Shown piece by piece: positions 1 to 6,415 of a stretch of 6,812 nt of DNA. The notes under the pieces are model-generated. The model searched no databases, was not told where the DNA came from, and worked only from the letters and a program-made list of their open reading frames with translations. A program made the translations under genes and the position numbers. How positions within the stretch are numbered: the first letter of the stretch is position 1; each line of letters opens with the position of its first letter. The stretch comes from CAYONM01 sp964405325 (GTDB lineage Bacteria; Planctomycetota; UBA11346), in contig CAYONM010000202.1 in the NCBI GenBank assembly GCA_964405325.1, positions 1 to 6,812 of the forward strand, given 5' to 3'.

Positions 1-1
1 G

Positions 2-853
2 GGGTCTCGACGCTACAACGCCATGCGCCTGACAGATGCAGGGCAAAGGTTGGCCGAACATCTGCTTTCTCTAGGCAGGCCGAAGTTAGGTACTGAATTG
101 GATGAATGGATCAGATCACCGGATAGCAAGCCACGAAAGTCTTTGTGGCCCTATCTTGGCCCGGATGCTCCATCTCAAGGTGAAGGGGACGTCGTCAAGC
201 GTCGGATTATGGCCGCCAACGCATATGAATGCTTGCCCTCAGATCGCCGACTTCGTCTCATTGAAGCACTTGAGGAAGCCCCCCTGGACTTTGACCAGTT
301 CCGAGATGTTTTGCGCCGTCGCGGTGATGATGGTGCCGCCGCTCACCTGATATTGGCCCGCTCCTTTGCCGATCTCGCTCGAGCCTGCCGTATGCTGATC
401 CGACATCTGCTGCTTGTTATAGGTGACTGTGGGCAGCGCGAGGTGTCGATCCAGGCCCTCCTAAGCCGCCCAGAGATTGGGGATGCCTGCAACGAGCTTG
501 AGAAATTGGCGGACATTTTTCACAAACACGAACTGCGCATTAATCTTTCTCACCCTGATACGACAAGACTGCTAAGCGAGATCAAATCCGATCCGACTGA
601 TCGAATCGCCAACATCGTTGGTCGGGATCAGGCGACCTTGAGGATTGAGGGCTCAAGTCTGTGCCGAGGTCCACGCTTTGATGTCGGGCTACGGGCAGCC
701 CGAGCGTACATCGGTGTGGTAGATAAGGCCGAGATTCAAAGAGATGTTAGTGATGAAGATCCTGAGGACGAGGATCTGACAAGATCCGGTCTGCAACTGC
801 ATCGATTGGAACAGCTACGCAATTTATGGCAGGACTGTATCAATGCCAGATGA
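2..853 (+). CDS. Unrecognised protein, C-terminal part, first visible gene of PLD-helicase operon
   Basis: The reading frame is already open at the left edge, and the first ATG in it (position 23) has no ribosome binding site, so this is the 3' end of a longer gene; 283 residues are visible. I do not recognise the family. The first visible residues (YNAMRLTDAGQRLAEHLL) resemble the wing and last helix of winged-helix domains ('Y.LT.aG..L'), which would fit a DNA-binding domain just upstream; this is only inference. The remainder looks mostly helical and soluble, with no signal peptide or membrane segment. A strongly acidic stretch (SDEDPEDED) lies near the C terminus, around visible residues 250-258. 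The stop codon lies inside the start of the PLD gene (11-bp overlap), so the two are probably translationally coupled. By position it is a candidate partner or target-recognition subunit for the PLD protein and the helicase. The reality of the gene is well supported; its function is not. Confidence 0.8.
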   Translation, partial: GSRRYNAMRLTDAGQRLAEHLLSLGRPKLGTELDEWIRSPDSKPRKSLWPYLGPDAPSQGEGDVVKRRIMAANAYECLPSDRRLRLIEALEEAPLDFDQFRDVLRRRGDDGAAAHLILARSFADLARACRMLIRHLLLVIGDCGQREVSIQALLSRPEIGDACNELEKLADIFHKHELRINLSHPDTTRLLSEIKSDPTDRIANIVGRDQATLRIEGSSLCRGPRFDVGLRAARAYIGVVDKAEIQRDVSDEDPEDEDLTRSGLQLHRLEQLRNLWQDCINAR

Positions 854-2771
854 TCATGATCGTTTGAGTATCTTGTCGTGCTTCGACCCTCCCGACAATC
901 TGCGAGGAATCTGCGGCTTACTCTCTAGCTACGCTGCCGATTCAGGGGCGCTTGAGCAAATGTGCATGCGCTTCAGTGAATCCTCGCCAGGTCAGCGTCG
1001 CGCAGACGGTCTTGTTCGGTTGGTGCTGTGTACCGACGGGCATGTTCCGCAGATTGCTGATGTAGCAGGCTTATATCATTCAGGGCTTCTTAGTTCACGG
1101 CCTCCCTGGCGCTGTATGCATGCGAAGGTTGCCTTGCTCGGTTTCGGGCCTGCCGCTTGCGGTCCAATTACCACGTTGCGAGTTGTAGTCAGCACGGCCA
1201 ACTGGACGACCAGCAGTTTGGCAGGCACTATTGACCTTCTTTGGGCCTGCGATATCGACCCCAAGGCGCCTGATGCGGCTATTGACCTACGTAGGGTATT
1301 GTCCTTCTGGCAGACCCTGCTTCGGCACTACGAAATTCCTCCGCAGGTTATGGAGCGCATTACTCCTTTGCTCAACATAGCGGTACGAACGGTTCGCAAG
1401 CCGATGGTCCGCTTTTTGGACAGCATAAACGAATCCAAGGCACGATCCTGTCCAGTTGGCTGGGATGCCACGAGTCTTGGTGCTCAAGTCTTGCAGGCCT
1501 TGGCTGAGGGCTCTAAAGGAAATCTGCTGATTTGTGCCTCGGGTTTTCTTGAGACGGCAGATGATCAGGGCGAAGAACCAAAGATACTGCGTACCATAGA
1601 TGCCGAACTAGAGGCGAGACAGGCGCTAACCAAGGATCACTGTCGCTGGCTGCTGGTCGACCCTGGCCATTCTGCCGGTCTAGGTGTCTGGGCCAGGACA
1701 GTCGATCTTGGAGAAAAAAGAATTAGCCTTTGTCGACCGCACCATCCTGATTTGAGCATGGGCTCAGTACCGATGCACGCGAAATACGTTTTAATAGGTA
1801 AACGTCACGGCTATTACCTGACCTCAGGCCGAATCTACCTTGGGTCGGGCAACTTGAGCCACCAGGGCTTTGCTGCCTCTCCACGCAGCAAAGGCAATGT
1901 CGAGGCTGGCGTGGTCTTCGATCTGCAGCGAATTAAAGAAGAAGAACTCTGCATGCTAATTGGTATTGATGCTAAGAAGGATCTAACAACTGATGAGTTG
2001 GACGACGCTCTGGCCCAGGATGAGGAGCCAGATGATCCACTGCCACTGGCCTATATGGCGCCCCCCATTCTGGCCCTCCAAATCGGTTCTGATGAATCCT
2101 GTCGGGCATTGTGGTCTTCCGCTGTCTCTCAAGAGGAAAATGTCTCAATACACATGGCGGAAGAGACCATAGAAATCTGTCCTAGTCAGGAATACGTTCA
2201 ATGTGTCAGGCCACCTGTCTGGCCCGTATCGGTCCGCATCATGCAAGGGGCGAACAGTTGGGACATCCCCGTCTTTGCTCCAGACGGTCGTCTGCAGCGT
2301 ATTCCGTATCCCCCGCTCGATATGGATGAGGTTGAGGCCTTTTTGGCTGAGTTTCCATCACACTCCGATGCCTTCGAGGATGACGACACCGATGACGATC
2401 TGTCAAGAGATTCCTCAAGAGCCGAGCTAAGAGACTGCTCCATGCGGAATCGCTTGGCCTTGCCACTTCATCAGGCCATGTGCATGGTTGATAGTATCGC
2501 CCGTCGCAACCAGGTCCTTGCACCGGAACAAATACCCGACTGGATTCAGTATCTACAGGATCGTCTCGTCGATGGTCTTCATCGTGATCATATTGCTCAT
2601 ATCAAGAAGCTCGACCTCGACATGCTGATATCTCTGGAGCAGACCCCAGGATTCGCGCCCCCCAACGATCCAGACAATATTTGGAGCCATTTTGTCTATA
2701 ATTGGCGCCAGCACTGGGGCCTTCTTGGCTCCCTGCCCCTCATGCCAAAGTCGGAGTCTAGCCATGATTGA
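843..2771 (+). CDS. PLD superfamily phosphodiesterase with two Tdp1-type HKN motifs
   Basis: The 642-residue protein carries two PLD half-motifs. The first is H93-A-K95 followed by STAN at 117-120 (N120). The second is H312-A-K314 followed by GSGNLS at 334-339 (N337). In ordinary HKD enzymes an Asp sits five residues after the Lys; here both positions are Gly (G100, G319). Having H, K and a later N but no D is the pattern of tyrosyl-DNA phosphodiesterase 1 (human H263/K265/N283 and H493/K495/N516). The 219-residue distance between the two His is also close to Tdp1's 230. The likely chemistry is phosphodiester hydrolysis through a phospho-histidine intermediate; the substrate is unknown, but DNA is favoured by the helicase next door. 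Residues about 390-642 form an unrecognised C-terminal region with acidic patches (391-398 and 511-519). The ATG is preceded by AGGA at 831-834 and overlaps the upstream gene by 11 bp. No signal peptide is seen, so it is probably cytoplasmic. It could alternatively be a PLD nuclease of the kind found in defence systems. Confidence 0.85.
   Translation: MPDDHDRLSILSCFDPPDNLRGICGLLSSYAADSGALEQMCMRFSESSPGQRRADGLVRLVLCTDGHVPQIADVAGLYHSGLLSSRPPWRCMHAKVALLGFGPAACGPITTLRVVVSTANWTTSSLAGTIDLLWACDIDPKAPDAAIDLRRVLSFWQTLLRHYEIPPQVMERITPLLNIAVRTVRKPMVRFLDSINESKARSCPVGWDATSLGAQVLQALAEGSKGNLLICASGFLETADDQGEEPKILRTIDAELEARQALTKDHCRWLLVDPGHSAGLGVWARTVDLGEKRISLCRPHHPDLSMGSVPMHAKYVLIGKRHGYYLTSGRIYLGSGNLSHQGFAASPRSKGNVEAGVVFDLQRIKEEELCMLIGIDAKKDLTTDELDDALAQDEEPDDPLPLAYMAPPILALQIGSDESCRALWSSAVSQEENVSIHMAEETIEICPSQEYVQCVRPPVWPVSVRIMQGANSWDIPVFAPDGRLQRIPYPPLDMDEVEAFLAEFPSHSDAFEDDDTDDDLSRDSSRAELRDCSMRNRLALPLHQAMCMVDSIARRNQVLAPEQIPDWIQYLQDRLVDGLHRDHIAHIKKLDLDMLISLEQTPGFAPPNDPDNIWSHFVYNWRQHWGLLGSLPLMPKSESSHD
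2753..2756 (+). promoter_or_regulatory. Ribosome binding site fixing the helicase start
   Basis: GGAG lies seven bases before the ATG at 2764. It supports that start over the in-frame TTG 24 codons upstream, which has no comparable site and would give a 24-residue tail entirely overlapping the PLD gene. Confidence 0.6.
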
Positions 2772-5631
2772 TTGGAATGCTGTCGCACGCGAGATCCACG
2801 ACATTGCCTCCTGGCCGGACTGCTGGCGTGACGGGCAGGATGAGAGCCTGCGTTTTCTTGCCCAGCGACTGCCGTTGCAGAATGGGGTACTCCTAGCCGA
2901 TGAAGTTGGACTGGGGAAGACTCGTGTAGCTTTGGCAGTTCTGTTGGCTGTCTTGCGCCACGGAGGCAATGCCGCCGTAGTCGTTCCTCCGGGGCTCATC
3001 GGTCAATGGCAAGACGAGTGGATTCAATGGAGCAACGAACTGGGTGAAAAAGCAGGCTTCGACTGGCCTGAAGTGGGCATGCTACGCCATTACCGTGATC
3101 TTTTCGCACAAGGAGACGAGCCCAAGTTCCCTTTGCTCGCCAACGATGGTACAACATCAGGTACGCGATGGCTGCTGATTTCACAGACATTCAACCTGAT
3201 GCGGATTCATTCCAAAGGCAACGACACTATAAATACATTCGCATATCAACTCCCTCTGCTATTGCGGCATGCGTTGGTTACCGCCGACCGTCGTTTGGGC
3301 AATCCTGCTTATGGAACGAAACAGTTTCTGCGAAACAATGGATGGCAAGACTGCCTGAGTGTCGGTTGCCCGGAATGCGATTGCCAACCGTGCTCTGACC
3401 GTGGTGAAGGCACGGCAGTGACATGGCTGTGCAATTTTTGCCGAAAAGAAAATCATAAACTTCGCCGACGCATGATCGAATTCGATAGCCGAGTCTGCCT
3501 CAAGCGATCAACTGGAGCCGACAGCTTCAACCGCGGTGGCTGCCATCGCGATCTGTTTCAGGCATGCATTGGACATCTGATTGGGCCGATTGACCTACTG
3601 GTCATTGATGAAGTCCACAAGGGACGCGATATCCCAGAGGCACCTTCTCTCTTTGGAGAGCTGCTCAGTAACATTCTCCAGGTTCGCGGCAAACGGTTGG
3701 CGCTGACTGCCACGCCTATCGAGTTGAACAGCGATCAGTGGATGCAGACGTTGAAACGTTGTGGCTTGGAGATGCAATCAAAGTCCATTGAAGACTTTCG
3801 CAGCGCTTTGGAAGCAGCAGAACGAGACCCCGATCACGAGCGAACCATTCGCGATCTCATAGATGCGAGTAGCGCTTTTCAGAAAGCCCTTGCCCCTTTG
3901 GTAACCAGGCGTCGGCGGGCTGACCAAGCTTTCATGAAGGAGTTTGCTGGCAAAAAGCAAAGCTTGGCGCATCCGCACCGCCATGAGCATTGTCTGCAAA
4001 TTGATCCGATTACCGTAGATGCTGTATGGCGACCTGCGATCGCGGCTCTTGAGGGCATCGGTATCGCTGCAAAAGGGTCTGGGTCACACTGGCGCCAACT
4101 ACGACGACTCGACACCACCTATGCTAGCGGCCACTTAGGAAGGCTTGTTGCCGAGACCGAAACAGACGAAGCTGAGACCGAGATGGGCACTGTTGAAAAG
4201 GATACGGCATTGCGCATTGGGCACTGGCTGTCCGTATATCAGGACGCCATACAATCCGAAACAAGCCTACATCCGCGAGTTATGACAATGGCCAACCGTA
4301 TCGAGATTTGGGCTTGGCGAGAATTCCCACGTATAACAGAGTTTGAAGGGGACTCTAAATCGAAAATTCTCGTTTTTGGCACCTATACCAAGCCTATGCG
4401 TGATCTTGCAGAGATTCTCAACTGTCGTGCCGCGCTACGCTTGCTTGACAAAGGCTTGCCTGTTCCCGGTCTTGCCGTTCAAGGGAAGAGCGGTATGAGC
4501 GCCATCGACTTTTTATATCAACATTACCTTTACATCCTAAGAAAGCCAGAACGTGTACTCGCCTTTGAGGGCGGTCTTAAGAATACTGGGAAAACGCTCA
4601 ATCCTGATGATTTTGCTCATCGCCTTAAGGAAAAACAAAGAGAGTATGCTCAGATTCGGGACAGGATCGGCCGTGCGATTACCTCGGACTTTGTCAGTAA
4701 TAAATTCCTGGGGAATGCTGCCATAAACCAGTTTACATTGCACGATCATTCCGGCCCTGAGTTGTTAAGCTTATTGCTTCGCGACCTTATTGTGACTGAC
4801 CTCATCCTTGGACCTCACGCAAAGACTCAATTGGAGGCTATTCATCATGATGAAAGATCACAGGTTGACGCGCTACGCAGTGCGGCTATCGACCACTGGG
4901 GAGAGATCCTCGATTCCCTGAGAGACCCGCCGGAAGAACTAGAAAGCCTTACCCCATTCGATCACGATCTCTCACTGGAGGCAGAAAGACAAAGTGAGAG
5001 ATCAGAGCAACTCCAGCGGTGGAATGTCATTGGCGATAATCTGACAACTAGACAGCTAGAGCAGATATTTATTGAAGAAGGCATGCTTCAGCCTAATGGT
5101 CAAATCGGACAGGCCCGCATGGGCGACTTTGCTCGGCTTTTGTACGGAGGCACCCCTTGGGAGACGAGGCGGCGACTCCAGGCTCGCTTTAACCGCGCAA
5201 CGGTTTACCCCCGGGTCCTTATCGCCCAAAGCCTGGTCGGTCGCGAGGGGTTAAATCTTCACCGGCAGTGTAATCATATCATGTTGCTACATCCCGAATG
5301 GAATCCGGGTGTGGTCGAACAGCAGATAGGCCGTGTAGACCGCATCGACAGTTTGTGGGAGCGGCGTGCTCGTCTCTGGATGGCCAATGGGTGTAATGGT
5401 CCCAAGCCTGTGATCACAGTCGAGCGTATGCTTTTTGCTGGTACCTACGATGCGCACCAGCACGCTGTACTCCAGAGTCGCAGGCGTCAACTCAAAGCCC
5501 AACTTTTTGGTGAATTACTCAGTGACGAAGCTTGTTTAAAAGCTCAAAACAGCCTTTCGCCAGACCTGCTTCACGAACTTGCGGAGTCAAGCCCGAATTT
5601 TTGCCCCCGGAGATACAATTCCGGTGGCTGA
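2764..5631 (+). CDS. SNF2/RapA-like superfamily 2 helicase with Cys-rich insertion
   Basis: This 955-residue protein has the SF2 motifs in order: motif I DEVGLGKT (46-53), motif Ia region VVVPPGLIGQW near 75-85, motif II DEVH (282-285), motif III TATP (315-318), motif IV region KILVFGTYTK (534-543), motif V GREGLNL (826-832) and motif VI QQIGRVDRID (853-862). Motif I and the QxxGRxDRI form of motif VI are typical of SNF2/RapA ATPases that translocate on DNA or displace bound complexes. Between motifs Ia and II lies a cysteine-rich insert: CPECDCQPC at 202-210, CNFC at 223-226, and further Cys at 197, 245, 260 and 268, probably a zinc site. About 280 residues separate motifs IV and V, far more than the core fold needs. 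The start overlaps the PLD stop by 8 bp, so the two are probably translationally coupled. It is probably the motor that gives the PLD enzyme access to DNA. All catalytic motifs are intact, so it should be active. The exact subfamily (such as DrmD or DpdE) cannot be settled by eye. Confidence 0.92.
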   Translation: MIDWNAVAREIHDIASWPDCWRDGQDESLRFLAQRLPLQNGVLLADEVGLGKTRVALAVLLAVLRHGGNAAVVVPPGLIGQWQDEWIQWSNELGEKAGFDWPEVGMLRHYRDLFAQGDEPKFPLLANDGTTSGTRWLLISQTFNLMRIHSKGNDTINTFAYQLPLLLRHALVTADRRLGNPAYGTKQFLRNNGWQDCLSVGCPECDCQPCSDRGEGTAVTWLCNFCRKENHKLRRRMIEFDSRVCLKRSTGADSFNRGGCHRDLFQACIGHLIGPIDLLVIDEVHKGRDIPEAPSLFGELLSNILQVRGKRLALTATPIELNSDQWMQTLKRCGLEMQSKSIEDFRSALEAAERDPDHERTIRDLIDASSAFQKALAPLVTRRRRADQAFMKEFAGKKQSLAHPHRHEHCLQIDPITVDAVWRPAIAALEGIGIAAKGSGSHWRQLRRLDTTYASGHLGRLVAETETDEAETEMGTVEKDTALRIGHWLSVYQDAIQSETSLHPRVMTMANRIEIWAWREFPRITEFEGDSKSKILVFGTYTKPMRDLAEILNCRAALRLLDKGLPVPGLAVQGKSGMSAIDFLYQHYLYILRKPERVLAFEGGLKNTGKTLNPDDFAHRLKEKQREYAQIRDRIGRAITSDFVSNKFLGNAAINQFTLHDHSGPELLSLLLRDLIVTDLILGPHAKTQLEAIHHDERSQVDALRSAAIDHWGEILDSLRDPPEELESLTPFDHDLSLEAERQSERSEQLQRWNVIGDNLTTRQLEQIFIEEGMLQPNGQIGQARMGDFARLLYGGTPWETRRRLQARFNRATVYPRVLIAQSLVGREGLNLHRQCNHIMLLHPEWNPGVVEQQIGRVDRIDSLWERRARLWMANGCNGPKPVITVERMLFAGTYDAHQHAVLQSRRRQLKAQLFGELLSDEACLKAQNSLSPDLLHELAESSPNFCPRRYNSGG

Positions 5632-5860
5632 TTGGCGACCAAGCCATATGGCGGCGATCCTACATCAGCAGGCTCTAAATAGCCTTTGGCAGCCTTGGCT
5701 TTGGGGCCCTGGTCTTGATGCGTGAAGCAGAGATTTTCTGCGAACACTTCTTCAAGAAGGATATCTGTAAAAAGATGGAGAGATAGTAGTCCAATCGGCG
5801 ACCCCGGCCTGCTGAAGGCGTGAAGACTCGCCGGGACTTGGGGTGTGGGTGCTCGCATCT
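5632..5860. other. Region without a convincing gene after the operon
   Basis: No plus-strand frame is open for a useful length. A 95-codon minus-strand frame (5858 back to 5571) runs through it, but its ATG has no ribosome binding site and it overlaps the helicase 3' end, so I do not call it a gene. Short stem-loops occur (AGGCT/AGCCT at 5670-5685 followed by only two T; GCAGA/TCTGC at 5727-5741), none a good terminator. GC content rises towards the right end. It may be the seam between the defence-like operon and the DNA carrying the ClpP gene. Confidence 0.5.
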
Positions 5861-5884
5861 TGAGCGCAGAGAAGCCTGCGCTCA
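5861..5884. repeat. Perfect 9-bp inverted repeat upstream of clpP-like gene
   Basis: TGAGCGCAG (5861-5869) and CTGCGCTCA (5876-5884) are exact reverse complements with a 6-base spacer. No T run follows, which argues against an intrinsic terminator. The repeat sits immediately upstream of an extended -10 element, covering the place where a -35 box would be, so it could be an operator for a dimeric regulator. A simple RNA hairpin ending upstream transcription is the alternative. Confidence 0.6.
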
Positions 5885-5888
5885 GACC

Positions 5889-5897
5889 TGGTATGAT
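5889..5897 (+). promoter_or_regulatory. Extended -10 promoter candidate for the clpP-like gene
   Basis: TGGTATGAT matches the extended -10 form TGnTATAAT with one change. The -35 position (about 5869-5874, GAGAAG) is poor, as tolerated for extended -10 promoters, and is overlapped by the inverted repeat. Transcription would start near 5904, giving a leader of about 20 bases with the ribosome binding site right behind it. Confidence 0.45.
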
Positions 5898-5911
5898 TGC
5901 CCGTTAGAAAC

Positions 5912-5920
5912 GGAGAAGGA
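5912..5920 (+). promoter_or_regulatory. Ribosome binding site of the clpP-like gene
   Basis: GGAGAAGGA ends four bases before the ATG at 5925, with its GGAG part nine bases away. This decides the start: the frame is open back to a GTG at 5820, but the extra 35 residues resemble no ClpP sequence and homology begins just after the ATG. Confidence 0.6.
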
Positions 5921-5924
5921 AGCA

Positions 5925-6353
5925 ATGCACCGAAATACCCTCGAAGCAGAAGGCGTCTTGACCCTGCGCACAGAGATCTGCCAGGAAAGCGTCGACCCGA
6001 TCATTGATGCGATCCTGATGCACAACCTCGAAGGCGGGCGGGATTTCCTGCGGCTTTACATCAACTCGCCCGGCGGCGATGTCGACCAGGGATTCGCGCT
6101 CATTGATATCATGCGCTGGAGCGCGATCCCCATCCGCACCACGGCCATGGGCCGGGTGGCCTCCATGGCCCTGCTGGTGTTGATGGCTGGCGAGAAGGGT
6201 CACCGCACGGTCATGCCCCACTGCTCGCTGCTCTCGCATCGCTTCGCCACCGTGAGCATGGGCAATCACGCCGACCTGCTCGCGGCTCGGGTGCAGGAGG
6301 ATCTGCTGCACCGGCGCATCGTCGACCACTACTGTTCCGTACAGCTCCGATGA
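5925..6353 (+). pseudogene. ClpP-like serine peptidase, 3' end cut off by IS element
   Basis: The 142-residue product is clearly ClpP-like: LYINSPGGD (44-52) is the hallmark strand and oxyanion segment, S80 in GRVASMA is the nucleophile, and H105 in SLLSHRF is the catalytic His, 25 residues later as in E. coli ClpP. The catalytic Asp would be expected about 49 residues further on, near 154, but homology ends around residue 137 (VDHYC) and a short unrelated tail (SVQLR) leads to a stop. A normal ClpP has about 195-205 residues, so roughly the last 60 are missing, including the end of the handle region and the Asp. The insertion sequence that begins here explains the loss. Promoter and ribosome binding site remain, so a truncated inactive protein may still be made. 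No ClpX or ClpA gene is nearby; intact homologues would form a barrel working with a host unfoldase. The high G/C third-codon bias differs from the helicase operon. Confidence 0.85.
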
Positions 6354-6356
6354 ACT

Positions 6357-6377
6357 GGGGTCAGCGCGCTGGTCCCC
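6357..6377. repeat. Near-palindrome in the IS leader
   Basis: A perfect 10-bp palindrome CAGCGCGCTG (6362-6371) is flanked by GGGG (6357-6360) and CCCC (6374-6377), giving a strong but slightly asymmetric hairpin or a protein-binding site. It lies close inside the presumed IS end and could bind transposase or impede read-in transcription. Confidence 0.5.
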
Positions 6378-6389
6378 GGTCGGCATGAT

Positions 6390-6414
6390 GGCGCCTCCAC
6401 TGAAAGGAGGTGCC
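6390..6414 (+). promoter_or_regulatory. Hairpin that hides the TnpA ribosome binding site
   Basis: GGCGCCTCC (6390-6398) pairs with GGAGGTGCC (6406-6414) in a nine-pair stem, eight Watson-Crick and one G-U, with a 7-base loop. The 3' arm contains most of the near-ideal Shine-Dalgarno AAAGGAGG (6403-6410), which sits five bases before the ATG. Any transcript entering from outside the element would fold this stem and block translation. Confidence 0.65.
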
Positions 6415-6415
6415 C

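Noticed and set aside
23..25. ATG at 23 as the true start of the first gene
   Set aside because: The frame is open to the left edge, no ribosome binding site precedes the ATG, and the residues before it read on naturally into those after it.
2239..2523. Minus-strand frames opposite the PLD gene C-terminal part
   Set aside because: They are Arg/Ser-rich shadows of a convincing plus-strand gene.
2692..2763. TTG start giving the helicase 24 more N-terminal residues
   Set aside because: It lies wholly inside the PLD gene and lacks a ribosome binding site, while the ATG at 2764 has GGAG at good distance and the usual short stop-start overlap.
2..5631. Assignment to DISARM, Dpd or Mokosh
   Set aside because: DISARM needs a methyltransferase, DrmA and DrmB; Dpd needs a transglycosylase-like gene and others; Mokosh helicases are of a different superfamily. 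None of those hallmarks is visible, although genes to the left of the window are unknown.
5670..5690. Possible intrinsic terminator after the helicase
   Set aside because: The AGGCT/AGCCT stem has only five pairs and is followed by just two T, so it is too weak to call.
5820..5924. GTG start extending the ClpP-like protein by 35 residues
   Set aside because: The added residues do not resemble ClpP, and the ATG at 5925 has a strong ribosome binding site.
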